This document shows, one piece after another, positions 18,328 to 26,613 of a stretch of 64,000 bases of DNA. This DNA is from Roseiarcus sp963809245 (GTDB lineage: Bacteria; Pseudomonadota; Alphaproteobacteria; Rhizobiales; Beijerinckiaceae). The DNA lies in contig CAWEIU010000003.1 in the NCBI GenBank assembly GCA_963809245.1, forward strand, positions 620,001 to 684,000, given 5' to 3'. A program made the position numbers and the translations under genes. The notes below the pieces were generated by a model, which was given only the letters and a program-made list of their open reading frames with translations, did not search any database and was not told the DNA's origin. Numbering within the stretch: the first letter of the stretch is position 1; every line of letters begins with the position of its first letter.

Positions 18328-18837
18328 CTATTTCTCGCTGCGAAAGCCGGGCGCGCCGCCTTCGCCGAGACCGCCGATATGAGCCTGGGAGTAGCGCTCG
18401 ACGCCGATCCGCTTGATGAGATCGATCTGCGTCTCGAGGAAGTCGACATGGCCTTCTTCGTCGGCCATCAACGCTTCAAACAGATCGCGGCTCGGGTAGT
18501 CCTTCACCTGCAGGCAATATTCGGCCCCCTCCTGATAGAGGGCGCGCGCCGACATTTCGATGGCGAGGTCCGCCTCCATGATTTCTTGGACATTTTCACC
18601 GATCCGCAACGGATTCAGCGTTTGCAGATTGGGGAACCCCTCGAGAAATATGATGCGGTCGGTGAAGCGATCGGCGTGGACCATTTCCTCGATCGATTCC
18701 TCGCGCCACTTCTTCGCCAGGGCGTTGAAGCCCCAATTGTCGAGCAACCGATAGTGCAGCCAGAACTGGCTGATCGCGGTCAGCTCGTGGCGCAGGCCGA
18801 GATTGAGATATTCGATGACTTTCGTATCGCCCTGCAT
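18328..18837 (-). CDS. bfr: Bacterioferritin
   Basis: This is a 24-mer haem-containing iron-storage protein with ferroxidase activity, 169 aa. Conserved residues fall at exactly the classical numbers: Glu18 (RHELTAI), Glu51 and His54 with haem-ligand Met52 between them (IEEMVHADR), plus the later EGAEYC and MADEEGHVDF ferroxidase residues. The start is the ATG at 18837 (MQGDTKVIEYLN); upstream in-frame codons to 18882 are not conserved in the family. GAGG lies about 11 bases before this ATG. It follows bfd on the same strand with a 75-base gap, forming a bfd-bfr iron unit. Confidence 0.95.
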   Translation of the reverse strand: MQGDTKVIEYLNLGLRHELTAISQFWLHYRLLDNWGFNALAKKWREESIEEMVHADRFTDRIIFLEGFPNLQTLNPLRIGENVQEIMEADLAIEMSARALYQEGAEYCLQVKDYPSRDLFEALMADEEGHVDFLETQIDLIKRIGVERYSQAHIGGLGEGGAPGFRSEK

Positions 18838-18912
18838 GATGTCACCAGCCTCGTTGTCGCCACGCAAAAGGTTCGGCGCCACTGCCGACGCGCGACGACA
18901 CGCCAGCCCACT

Positions 18913-19164
18913 TCACTCCGCGGCCAACGGCAGCGGCGCCTGATGCGCTTCCTCGTTCGGACAAGTTTCGCAGCCGACGTGGCAATTGGCAATATGCGCT
19001 TCGGCGAGCAACGCCCGGACGGTCGCAATGCAGCGACCGCAGCGCGGCGCGCAGCCGAGGCAACGATAGGCCTGGGCCGGCGAACTGGGTCGCGCAACAT
19101 CACCATTCTTCAGTGTTGCCAGGATTTGCGTATCCGATAGGACATTGCACGAGCAGACGATCAA
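18913..19164 (-). CDS. bfd: Bacterioferritin-associated ferredoxin
   Basis: Bfd is a small [2Fe-2S] protein that donates electrons to bacterioferritin to release stored iron. The start is the TTG at 19164, with GGTGG 5 bases upstream, giving 83 aa beginning MIVCSCNVLSD. Cluster ligands Cys4 and Cys6 and the later pair in CAPRCGRC (Cys42, Cys45) are present, with extra Cys35 and Cys38. A C-terminal extension carries three more cysteines (NCHVGCETCPNEE), not part of the minimal Bfd fold. A longer open frame reaching 19479 has no family similarity upstream of this start. Confidence 0.9.
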   Translation of the reverse strand: MIVCSCNVLSDTQILATLKNGDVARPSSPAQAYRCLGCAPRCGRCIATVRALLAEAHIANCHVGCETCPNEEAHQAPLPLAAE

Positions 19165-19214
19165 TGGGCCACCGTATTTTAGAGTCTTTGTAATGTAGGG
19201 AGCGATTACTTTCT

Positions 19215-19243
19215 TACTTAGAGACAGCGTCGAGGGATGGCAA
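19215..19243 (-). promoter_or_regulatory. Putative sigma70-type promoter for bfd-bfr
   Basis: On the minus strand TTGCCA (19238-19243) is followed after exactly 17 bases by TAAGTA (19215-19220), about 50 bases upstream of the bfd start. The flanking DNA is AT-rich for this genome. No clear Irr/ICE or Fur palindrome is evident, so the iron response is not demonstrated. Confidence 0.4.
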
Positions 19244-19602
19244 GCCGAACGCATCGCCCGACGCAATAGAACAGCCTCTCGTCTACACGAACCGATTCCG
19301 GAGATTGCTTCCGCCGCCTCCGTCAAATCAGCGGCGGCGAGAATAGAATAGCACCGCGCGAAAGGGGGACGCCGGTTCGGCGCTAGAGCATGCTGCCCTT
19401 GATGGAATCGCGACCGTCTAACCACCTCATCCTGAGCGTAGGTCAAACTCAATGCAGCACGATCTAAAAGCGCAGACAATTCAGGCTTCTAAACCAAAGC
19501 GAATTGCGTTTCGGTCGAAGCGGCTTTCCGCCGGCGCCTTTCACGGGCTTACTCGGGCGGCGCCCCTTGTCATGCCCACGAAAGCTGCATCCAGGCGGCA
19601 AA

Positions 19603-19682
19603 GGCCTGCGGCGGTTGTCTAGACCCCAACTTTCGCGGAGTGACAGCAGCGCTGCGTCAACCGAGAAGCAAAATGTTTTAGA
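19603..19682. repeat. Dispersed 80-bp repeat, copy A
   Basis: The copy shares a long aligned stretch with 36476-36555, from GGTTGTCT through an imperfect CCCCAACTTTCGCGGAG hairpin to CCGAGAAGCAAAATGTTTTA. The hairpin is degenerate here and intact in copy B. It lies downstream of lpdA. Confidence 0.7.
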
Positions 19683-19684
19683 CT

Positions 19685-19710
19685 GTGCGGCGGTCGATCA
19701 GTCGCCGCAC
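19685..19710 (-). terminator. Hairpin downstream of lpdA
   Basis: GTGCGGCG (19685-19692) and CGCCGCAC (19703-19710) form a perfect 8-bp stem with a 10-base loop, about 100 bases past the lpdA stop. No strong T-run follows on the minus strand, so a rho-independent role is only possible. Confidence 0.4.
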
Positions 19711-19812
19711 ACGGTCTAGCCTTGGCGTCCGAAGCCGCTAGCCGCCCAGTTGTCGATCGTCGAACGTCGGCGAAATCGGCGCCGCCCCGCGCCGACCGGA
19801 CCGGCCCGCAAC

Positions 19813-21207
19813 TCACATGTGAATCGCGCGCTTGGCGACCGCCATCGCGGCCTCTTTGACGGCTTCCGACATCGTCGGATGCGCGTGGCAGGTGCGCGCC
19901 AAATCCTCGGACGAGCCGCCGAATTCCATCAGCACCGCCGCCTCGTGGATCATCTCGCCGGCGCCGAAGCCGACGATGTGGACGCCGAGCACGCGGTCGG
20001 AGGCCGCATCGGCGAGCACCTTCACGAAGCCGTCGGTGTGGCGCATCGCGCGCGCGCGGCCGTTGGCGGTGAACGGGAACTTACCGACGCTGTAGGCGAC
20101 GCCGGCCGCCTTCAACTCCTCCTCGGTCTTGCCGACGCTCGCGACCTCGGGGCTCGTGTAGACGACGCCGGGAATGACGTCGTAGTTCACGTGACCCGCC
20201 TGCCCCGCGAGGATCTCGGCCAGCGCGACGCCTTCATCCTCCGCCTTATGTGCGAGCATCGGCCCGCGAACGACGTCGCCGATCGCGTAGACGCCCGGGA
20301 CGTTGGTGGCGAAATGGCTGTCGATGACGACCTGTCCGCGCTCCGTGGCGACGCCGAGCGCCTCCAGGCCGAGGCCGTCGGTATACGGGCGGCGGCCGAT
20401 CGCCACCAGCACGACGTCCGCTTCGAGCGCGATCGGCTCGCCGCCGGCCACCGGCAGGATCGTCGCCTTGGCGCCCGAGGCGCTCTTCTCGACGCTCGCC
20501 ACCTTGTGGCTGAGATGGAACTTGAAGCCCTGCTTCTCCAACATGCGCTGGAATTGCTTGGCGACCTCGCCGTCCATACCCGGCAGAATGCGGTCGAGGA
20601 ATTCGACCACCGTCACTTCGGTTCCCAGGCGCCGCCACACCGAGCCGAGCTCGAGGCCGATTACGCCCGCGCCGACCACGATGAGCTTCTTGGGCGGCTT
20701 GGCGATATCGAGAGCGCCGGTGGAGGAGATGATCGTCATCTCGTCGATCTCGACACCGGGCAGGCGCGCGACGTCCGAGCCGGTGGCGATGACGATCGAC
20801 TTGGCTTCGAGCGTCGTCTCCTTGCCGTCGGTCTTGACGACGAGTTTGCCAGGCGCGGCGATGCGCGCCTCGCCGACGACCCAATCGATCTTGTTCTTCT
20901 TGAAGAGAAAGGCGACGCCGTTGACGTTGGCGGCGACGGTCTCGTCCTTGTGCTTCATCATCGCCGGGAGGTCGAGCTTGGGCGGCGCAACGACGACGCC
21001 GAGCGGCGCGAGGCCATGTCCGGCCTCCTCGAACATCTCCGAGGCGTGCAGCAACGCCTTGGACGGGATACAGCCGACATTGAGGCACGTGCCGCCGAGC
21101 GTCGCGCGCTTTTCGACGACGGCGACCTTCATGCCGAGCTGCGCCGCGCGGATCGCGCAGACGTAGCCGCCCGGGCCGGCGCCGATGACGATGAGATCAT
21201 AAGACAT
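19813..21207 (-). CDS. lpdA: Dihydrolipoyl dehydrogenase (E3)
   Basis: This FAD flavoenzyme reoxidises dihydrolipoamide of 2-oxoacid dehydrogenase complexes using NAD+. The protein is 464 aa. Landmarks: FAD-binding GAGPGGYVCAIRAAQLG (residues 8-24), redox-active disulfide GGTCLNVGCIPSKALL (about 39-54), NAD-binding GAGVIGLELGSVW (about 181), and the C-terminal His-Glu pair in CHAHPTMSEAVKEA. It is the last gene of the mdh-suc run, separated from sucB by a toxin-antitoxin pair, and presumably serves the 2-oxoglutarate dehydrogenase encoded upstream. Confidence 0.95.
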   Translation of the reverse strand: MSYDLIVIGAGPGGYVCAIRAAQLGMKVAVVEKRATLGGTCLNVGCIPSKALLHASEMFEEAGHGLAPLGVVVAPPKLDLPAMMKHKDETVAANVNGVAFLFKKNKIDWVVGEARIAAPGKLVVKTDGKETTLEAKSIVIATGSDVARLPGVEIDEMTIISSTGALDIAKPPKKLIVVGAGVIGLELGSVWRRLGTEVTVVEFLDRILPGMDGEVAKQFQRMLEKQGFKFHLSHKVASVEKSASGAKATILPVAGGEPIALEADVVLVAIGRRPYTDGLGLEALGVATERGQVVIDSHFATNVPGVYAIGDVVRGPMLAHKAEDEGVALAEILAGQAGHVNYDVIPGVVYTSPEVASVGKTEEELKAAGVAYSVGKFPFTANGRARAMRHTDGFVKVLADAASDRVLGVHIVGFGAGEMIHEAAVLMEFGGSSEDLARTCHAHPTMSEAVKEAAMAVAKRAIHM

Positions 21208-21258
21208 TGGAACGCTCTCTTCTTGATCGAATGCAGTTTCGCAATTCAGTGCGTCTCG

Positions 21259-21648
21259 TCAGATCAGTTTGACCGGCGGGACGCCCGCCGTCGCGGCGCG
21301 CTGGGCGAACCGCTTGTCGAAGGTGGCGAAGGCTTCGCAGCCGCGGCTTAGCGCCAGATGCAACGCGTTCGCGAAATCGAGTCCGGCCTCGGCCATGCGA
21401 AAGGCGCGCCGCACCGCCGCCGCCTCGCCGACGGTGACCGTCTCGATGCCGCAGAAGGCCTCCAGCGCGCGCACGACCTGAGAGGCCGAGAATCCATAAA
21501 CGCTGCGCAGCACCCACTCACACTCCAGGATGACGGTCGGCGCGACATAGACCGGGCCGTCGACGACCACGGCGCGGGCACGCTCGGCCTGCGCATCGTC
21601 GTCCTTCACGAGGAAGCGGACGACGACGTCAGTATCGACCGCGAGCAT
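21259..21648 (-). CDS. PIN-domain (VapC-like) ribonuclease toxin
   Basis: The protein is 129 aa starting at the ATG at 21648 (MLAVDTDVVVRFLV). PIN-domain acidic residues are visible: Asp5/Asp7 in AVDTD, Glu42/Glu44 in ILECEWVL, Asp in AGLDFANALHLA, and Asp in ATFDKRF. PIN toxins cleave RNA with bound Mg2+/Mn2+. Its start overlaps the end of the AbrB-like antitoxin gene by 20 bases, the usual coupled arrangement. The pair sits inside the TCA operon, 51 bases before lpdA. Confidence 0.85.
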   Translation of the reverse strand: MLAVDTDVVVRFLVKDDDAQAERARAVVVDGPVYVAPTVILECEWVLRSVYGFSASQVVRALEAFCGIETVTVGEAAAVRRAFRMAEAGLDFANALHLALSRGCEAFATFDKRFAQRAATAGVPPVKLI

Positions 21649-21910
21649 GACGTTTGCGCATCTCCTCGGCGATCGCCGCGTCGAAGTCCTCGATCTTGGC
21701 GCGGTTGCCTTTAGGCTGCAGGCAACCGAAGACCGAGACGGGATCGACCAGCGCAAAGGGGCGCGCCGGCCGCAGCAGGACGCCGTCGTCGGTTTCCTCG
21801 ACGATTAGCTCCCGGCCCGCGTCCCAGTTCTTGGCGTCGCGAACCGCCTTGGGCAGGATCACCTGCCCCTTGGTCGAGAGGATCGTCGTCGCCGTTTTCG
21901 CCTGCGCCAC
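21629..21910 (-). CDS. AbrB/SpoVT (MazE-like) antitoxin
   Basis: The protein is 93 aa. The start is the GTG at 21910, chosen for AGGAG about 7 bases upstream. The N-terminus ATTILSTKGQVILPKAVRDA is the swapped-hairpin AbrB/MazE DNA-binding signature, followed by GRELIVEETDDGVLLRP. The C-terminal tail (about residues 57-93) would bind the toxin. The gene overlaps the downstream PIN gene. Such antitoxins usually repress their own operon, but no obvious palindrome is visible in the 86 bases after sucB. Confidence 0.85.
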   Translation of the reverse strand: MAQAKTATTILSTKGQVILPKAVRDAKNWDAGRELIVEETDDGVLLRPARPFALVDPVSVFGCLQPKGNRAKIEDFDAAIAEEMRKRHARGRY

Positions 21911-21996
21911 TGCGCGGCTCCTATCGGGAGGTAAGACGAGAGTAAGATAGGCGCCCGCCGCCGGGCCGCAAGCGCCCCGCCGGCTGAGCTTTTCGT

Positions 21997-23226
21997 TCAG
22001 AGATCCAGCACGAGCCGCGCAGGATCCTCGAGCGCGTCCTTGACGCGCACCAGGAAGGTCACAGCCTCCTTGCCGTCGACCACGCGGTGATCGTAGCTGA
22101 GCGCGAGATACATCATCGGACGGATCTCGATCTTGCCGGCGATGACGACCGGGCGGTCCTGGATCTTGTGCATCCCCAGAATGCCGGACTGCGGCGCGTT
22201 GAGGATCGGGGTCGACATCAGCGAGCCGTAGATGCCGCCGTTGGTGATCGTGAAGGTGCCGCCCTGCATCTCGTCGATCTTCAGGCTGCCGTCGCGCGCC
22301 CGCTTGCCGTAGTCGGCGATCGACTTCTCGATGCCGGCGAGCGACAGCGCGTCGCAATCGCGCACGACGGGGACGACCAAGCCCTTGTCGGTGCCGACCG
22401 CGATGCCGAGGTGGTAGTAGTTCTTGAAGACGAGGTCCGCGCCGTCGATTTCGGCGTTGACCGCGGGAATCTCCTTGAGCGCCTGCACGCAGGCCTTCAC
22501 GAAGAAGCCCATGAAGCCGAGCTTGACGCCGTGCTTCTTCTCGAAGACGTCCTTGTAGCGCGCGCGCAGCGCCATCACCTCGCTCATGTCGACCTCGTTG
22601 AAGGTCGTCAGCATGGCGGCGGTGTTCTGCGCGTCCTTGAGGCGGCGGGCGATGGTCTGCCGCAGCTTGGTCATACGGACGCGCTCTTCGCGCGCGGCGT
22701 CGTCCGGACCGGAGGGCGCGCGCAGCGCCACCGGCGCGGCGGGGGCCGGCGCGGCGGCGGGCTTGGACGCCGGGACGCGCGAAATTTCGTCGAGCACGTC
22801 GCCCTTGAGGACTTGTCCGCGCTTACCGCTGCCGGCGACGGTCGAGAGGTCGATCGCATTCTCCGCGGCGAGCTTGGCCGCCGACGGCGCAGCCGGCATC
22901 GCGGTCGGCGCGGGCGCGGCCGGCTTGGCGGCGGGAGCGGGAGCAGGAGCAGCAGGGGTCGGCGCTGGCGCCACGGCGGCGGAAGCGTCCGCCGCGCTGA
23001 GGCCGCCCAGCAATGCGCCGATCGCCACCGTCTGGCCGGTGTCGGCGACGATTTCCGACAACACGCCAGCGGCCGGCGCGTTGACTTCGACCGTTACCTT
23101 GTCGGTCTCGAGTTCGACGAGCGGCTCGTCCGCCTTCACGACGTCGCCGCGCTTCTTGAACCATTTGCCTACCGTCGCCTCGGAGATCGACTCGCCGAGC
23201 GTAGGGACCCGAATTTCTGTCGCCAT
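21997..23226 (-). CDS. sucB: 2-oxoglutarate dehydrogenase E2, dihydrolipoyllysine succinyltransferase
   Basis: This is the core of the 2-oxoglutarate dehydrogenase complex, transferring succinyl to CoA. The protein is 409 aa: an N-terminal lipoyl domain with the lipoyl Lys43 in ELETDKVTVEV, an Ala/Pro linker (about 80-115), a peripheral-subunit-binding domain (AAENAIDLSTVAGSGKRGQV, about 120-140), another linker, then the catalytic domain ending in YDHRVVDGKEAVTFL with the active His and Asp. It follows the YciI-like gene by 29 bases in the mdh-suc run. Confidence 0.95.
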   Translation of the reverse strand: MATEIRVPTLGESISEATVGKWFKKRGDVVKADEPLVELETDKVTVEVNAPAAGVLSEIVADTGQTVAIGALLGGLSAADASAAVAPAPTPAAPAPAPAAKPAAPAPTAMPAAPSAAKLAAENAIDLSTVAGSGKRGQVLKGDVLDEISRVPASKPAAAPAPAAPVALRAPSGPDDAAREERVRMTKLRQTIARRLKDAQNTAAMLTTFNEVDMSEVMALRARYKDVFEKKHGVKLGFMGFFVKACVQALKEIPAVNAEIDGADLVFKNYYHLGIAVGTDKGLVVPVVRDCDALSLAGIEKSIADYGKRARDGSLKIDEMQGGTFTITNGGIYGSLMSTPILNAPQSGILGMHKIQDRPVVIAGKIEIRPMMYLALSYDHRVVDGKEAVTFLVRVKDALEDPARLVLDL

Positions 23227-23255
23227 TGTTCAATCGCGCCGAAGGCGCCCTTCTT

Positions 23256-23591
23256 TTAGGGAGATATTGAGGAGACCGGCGCCTTCCCGTCGCCGGGGCG
23301 CACGGCGATCGCCGGCATCAAATACAATTCGTAAACGAAGTCTTGGTTCGCGAGCACGACCGGATCACGATCCAGCAGGCCCCGCAGCGCCTCGAGCGAG
23401 ACCGCCTCGATGATGGCGACGCCCCACCCGCCGGCGGGATCCGCCACCGCCCCCATCGCGATCACTGTCCCGGCCTCGACGAACGGGCGCCAATAGACTT
23501 GATGGGCGCCCATCAGCGCCCGCTCCTCCTGCGTCATGTCGACGACGAACGTCGGACGCGGCGGGTTCAGGCGGCAAAGGAAATGCGGCAT
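23256..23591 (-). CDS. YciI-like protein
   Basis: The protein is 111 aa with a YCII-related ferredoxin-like fold: an N-terminal MPHFLCRLNPPRPTFVVDMT strand, the conserved HQVYWRPFVEAGTVIAMG, and GGWGVAIIEAVSLEALRGLL. It is inserted between sucA (48 bases upstream) and sucB (29 bases downstream) on the same strand, so it is very likely co-transcribed with the 2-oxoglutarate dehydrogenase genes. YciI proteins are small putative enzymes without a settled general function; a role in the complex is not shown by the sequence. Confidence 0.85.
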   Translation of the reverse strand: MPHFLCRLNPPRPTFVVDMTQEERALMGAHQVYWRPFVEAGTVIAMGAVADPAGGWGVAIIEAVSLEALRGLLDRDPVVLANQDFVYELYLMPAIAVRPGDGKAPVSSISP

Positions 23592-23639
23592 GGCGGATCC
23601 TCCTTCTCTGCCAGGTCGCAGGTCAGGGGAATGCTTCGC

Positions 23640-26600
23640 TTACGCGAAGCACTCGTCCATGAACGCTTTGAGCTGCGCGAGATGCTTCGACATCAAGCCG
23701 GTCGCAGTCGCCGCGGAGGCAGGGCGACCCGCATAGCGCGCGCGCTTCGCCTTGCCGGCGACCTGGCCCAGCACCCACTCCAGATACGGCTCGACGAAGG
23801 TCCAGGGCCCCATGTTCTTGGGCTCCTCCTGGCACCAGATCAGATCTGCCCTCTTGAAGCGCGACAGCTCCTTGACGAGGCTCTTGAGCGGGAACGGATA
23901 GAGCTGCTCGACGCGCAGGATGTAGATGTCGTCGATACCGCGCTTCTCGCGCTCTTCGTAAAGGTCGTAGTAGACCTTGCCCGAGCAGAGGATCACGCGA
24001 CGGATCTTGTCGTCGCGCACGAGCTTGATCTTCTCGCCCTTGTGCGTCTCCGCCATGTCCCACAGCAGACGATGGAAGCTCGAGCCCGCCGAAAGCGCCT
24101 CGATGTTCGACACGGCGCGCTTGTTGCGCAGCATCGACTTCGGCGTCATCACGATCAAAGGCTTGCGGATTTCCCGCTTGAGCTGCCGGCGCAGCACGTG
24201 GAAGAAGTTCGCCGGCGTCGAGGGCGCGACGACCTGCATGTTGTCTTCGGCGCACATTTGAAGGTAGCGCTCGAGACGCGCGGAGGAATGCTCAGGCCCC
24301 TGCCCCTCGTAGCCGTGGGGCAGCAGGCAGACGAGGCCCGACATGCGCAGCCACTTGCGCTCGCCGGAGGAAATGAACTGGTCGAACACGACCTGGGCGC
24401 CGTTGGCGAAGTCGCCGAACTGCGCCTCCCACAGCGTCAGCGCGTTCGGCTCGGCGAGCGAATAGCCGTACTCGAAGCCGAGCACCGCTTCTTCCGACAA
24501 CATCGAGTTGATGACCTCGTAACGCGCCTGCCCGTCCCGGATATGATTGAACGGGATGTAGCGCGCTTCGGTCTGCTGATCGATCAGCACGGAGTGGCGT
24601 TGCGAGAAGGTGCCACGCTCACTGTCCTGGCCGGACAGGCGGACGGGGAACCCTTCGTCGAGCAGCGAGCCGAAGGCAAGCGCTTCGGCGGTGGCCCAAT
24701 CGATCCCGTCGCCGTTCTGGATCGTCGCGCGGCGGTTGTCGAGGAAGCGCTGGATCGTCTTGTGCACGCTGAAGCCGGCAGGCGGCGTCGTGATGCGGTC
24801 GCCGAGCTGCTTAAGACGCGCGATCTCAACCCCGGTCTCGCCGCGACGGTCGTCGTCGGCGAGGTCCTGCGCCGCCTTGAAGCCGGCCCAGCGACCGTCG
24901 AGCCAATCCGCCTTGTTGGGGACGTAGGACTGGCCTGCCTCGAACTCCGCGTCCAATCGATGGCGCCAATCGGCGCGCAACTTGTCGACTTCACCCTGCG
25001 TGACGATGCCCTCGTCGACGAGCTTCTTGGCGTAGATCTGCAACGTCGTCGGATGCGAGCGGATGTTGCGGTACATCAGCGGCTGCGTGAAGCCCGGCTC
25101 GTCGCCCTCGTTGTGCCCGAAGCGGCGATAGCAGAACATGTCGATGACGACGGGCTTGTGGAAGCGCTGCCGGTATTCGGTGGCGACCTTCGCACAGAAC
25201 ACCACCGCCTCGGGATCGTCGCCGTTCACATGGAAGATCGGCGCCTCGACGAGCTTGGCGACGTCCGACGGATAGGGCGAGGAGCGGGAGTAGCGGGGAT
25301 AGGTCGTGAAGCCGATCTGGTTGTTGACGATGAAATGCAGCGAGCCGCCGGTGCGATGGCCGCGCAGACCCGAAAGTCCGAAGCATTCCGCGACGACGCC
25401 CTGGCCGGCGAAGGCCGCGTCGCCGTGGATCAGCAGCGGCAGCACCTTCACACGCTCGATGTAGTCGTTGAGCTGGTCCTGCTTGGCGCGCACCTTGCCG
25501 AGCACCACGGGATCGACGATCTCCAGATGCGACGGGTTGGCGGTCAGCGACAGATGGACCGTGTTGCCGTCGAACTCGCGGTCGGACGAGGCGCCGAGGT
25601 GATATTTTACGTCGCCAGAACCATCGACTTCATCCGGCGAGGCCGAGCCGCCCTTGAACTCGTGAAAGATGACGCGGTGCGGCTTGCCCATCACCTGGCT
25701 GAGCACGTTGAGGCGGCCGCGGTGGGCCATGCCCAATGCGATCTCCTTCAGGCCGAGTTGGCCGCCGCGCTTGATGATCTGTTCGAGCGCCGGGATCATC
25801 GCTTCCGCGCCGTCGAGGCCGAAGCGCTTGGCGCCGGTATATTTGACGTCGAAGAAGTTCTCGAAGCCCTCCGCCTCGACGAGCTTGCTCAGGATGGCGC
25901 GCTTGCCTTCCTTGGTGAACTGAATCTCCTTGTCCGGCCCCTCGATGCGCTCCTGGATCCAGGCTTTCTCCGCGGGATCGGAGATGTGGACGAACTCGAA
26001 GCCGATCGTGTCGCAATAGGTGCGGCGCAGGATCGTCAGCATCTGGCGGACGGTCGCGTATTCGAGGCCGAGCACGTGATCGATGAAGATCGGTCGGTCG
26101 TAGTCGGCTTCCTGGAAACCGTAGGTGGCGGGATGCAGCTCTTCGTGGTCCCGCTGCGGCTCAAGGCCGAGCGGATCGAGATTGGCGTTCAAATGGCCGC
26201 GCATCCGATAAGCGCGGATCATCATCAGCGCGCGCACGCTGTCGCGCGTCGCGCGGTGGATCGATTCGTCGCTCGCCGCGGTCGCCGGCTCAGCCGCGGA
26301 GCGCGCCCTGAGCTTGCCCTCGATCACTTTTTCCGCGGCAGGCCAATCGCCGTCGAGCGCGCTGATCAGGTCGCTCTTCGGCGCGGCCGGCCAATTGGGG
26401 CGGCGCCACGAGGCGCCGTCCGCCGTCTTCTCGACGCTGGCCGGATCGTCGCCGAGCGCGTCGAAGAATTCGCGCCATCCAGCCTCGACCGAGGCGGGAT
26501 CCTTCTCATACTGGGCCTGCAACGCCTCGATGTAGGCGCCATTGGCCCCGTAGAGGAAAGACGTTTGCAGCAACGCCTGATTGATGTCCTGCCGAGTCAT
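23640..26600 (-). CDS. sucA: 2-oxoglutarate dehydrogenase E1 component
   Basis: This thiamine-diphosphate-dependent decarboxylase of 2-oxoglutarate is the entry subunit of the TCA complex. Its 986 aa fit the family. Landmarks: N-terminal E2-binding region (FLYGANGAYIEALQAQYEKD), LMMIRAYRMRGHLNANLDPL, IALGMAHRGRLNVL and the ThDP-binding GDAAFAGQGVVAECFG. The C-terminal pyrimidine domain is marked by FEYGYSLAEPNALTLWEAQ and LPHGYEGQGPEHSSARLERY. It lies between sucD and the YciI-like gene with short gaps. Confidence 0.96.
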   Translation of the reverse strand: MTRQDINQALLQTSFLYGANGAYIEALQAQYEKDPASVEAGWREFFDALGDDPASVEKTADGASWRRPNWPAAPKSDLISALDGDWPAAEKVIEGKLRARSAAEPATAASDESIHRATRDSVRALMMIRAYRMRGHLNANLDPLGLEPQRDHEELHPATYGFQEADYDRPIFIDHVLGLEYATVRQMLTILRRTYCDTIGFEFVHISDPAEKAWIQERIEGPDKEIQFTKEGKRAILSKLVEAEGFENFFDVKYTGAKRFGLDGAEAMIPALEQIIKRGGQLGLKEIALGMAHRGRLNVLSQVMGKPHRVIFHEFKGGSASPDEVDGSGDVKYHLGASSDREFDGNTVHLSLTANPSHLEIVDPVVLGKVRAKQDQLNDYIERVKVLPLLIHGDAAFAGQGVVAECFGLSGLRGHRTGGSLHFIVNNQIGFTTYPRYSRSSPYPSDVAKLVEAPIFHVNGDDPEAVVFCAKVATEYRQRFHKPVVIDMFCYRRFGHNEGDEPGFTQPLMYRNIRSHPTTLQIYAKKLVDEGIVTQGEVDKLRADWRHRLDAEFEAGQSYVPNKADWLDGRWAGFKAAQDLADDDRRGETGVEIARLKQLGDRITTPPAGFSVHKTIQRFLDNRRATIQNGDGIDWATAEALAFGSLLDEGFPVRLSGQDSERGTFSQRHSVLIDQQTEARYIPFNHIRDGQARYEVINSMLSEEAVLGFEYGYSLAEPNALTLWEAQFGDFANGAQVVFDQFISSGERKWLRMSGLVCLLPHGYEGQGPEHSSARLERYLQMCAEDNMQVVAPSTPANFFHVLRRQLKREIRKPLIVMTPKSMLRNKRAVSNIEALSAGSSFHRLLWDMAETHKGEKIKLVRDDKIRRVILCSGKVYYDLYEEREKRGIDDIYILRVEQLYPFPLKSLVKELSRFKRADLIWCQEEPKNMGPWTFVEPYLEWVLGQVAGKAKRARYAGRPASAATATGLMSKHLAQLKAFMDECFA

Positions 26601-26613
26601 GTCCGGCCTCCAA

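Larger units (their letters stand above)
19165..19812. other. Gene-free region with decayed intergenic repeats
   Basis: About 650 bases separate bfd from the lpdA stop. They are less GC-rich near bfd. The stretch holds a candidate bfd promoter (19215-19243), fragments resembling dispersed palindromes (CTAGAGCATG near 19383, AGCGAATTGCG near 19497), one copy of an 80-bp dispersed repeat (19603-19682), and a hairpin after lpdA (19685-19710). Open frames here have no ribosome binding site or recognisable family. Confidence 0.6.

Noticed and set aside
19504..19719. 71-codon frame in the gap after bfd
   Set aside because: Overlaps a dispersed repeat, no ribosome binding site, no similarity.
19750..21351. 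533-codon plus-strand frame
   Set aside because: Antisense to lpdA; composition Arg/Asp/Ala-rich with no domain.
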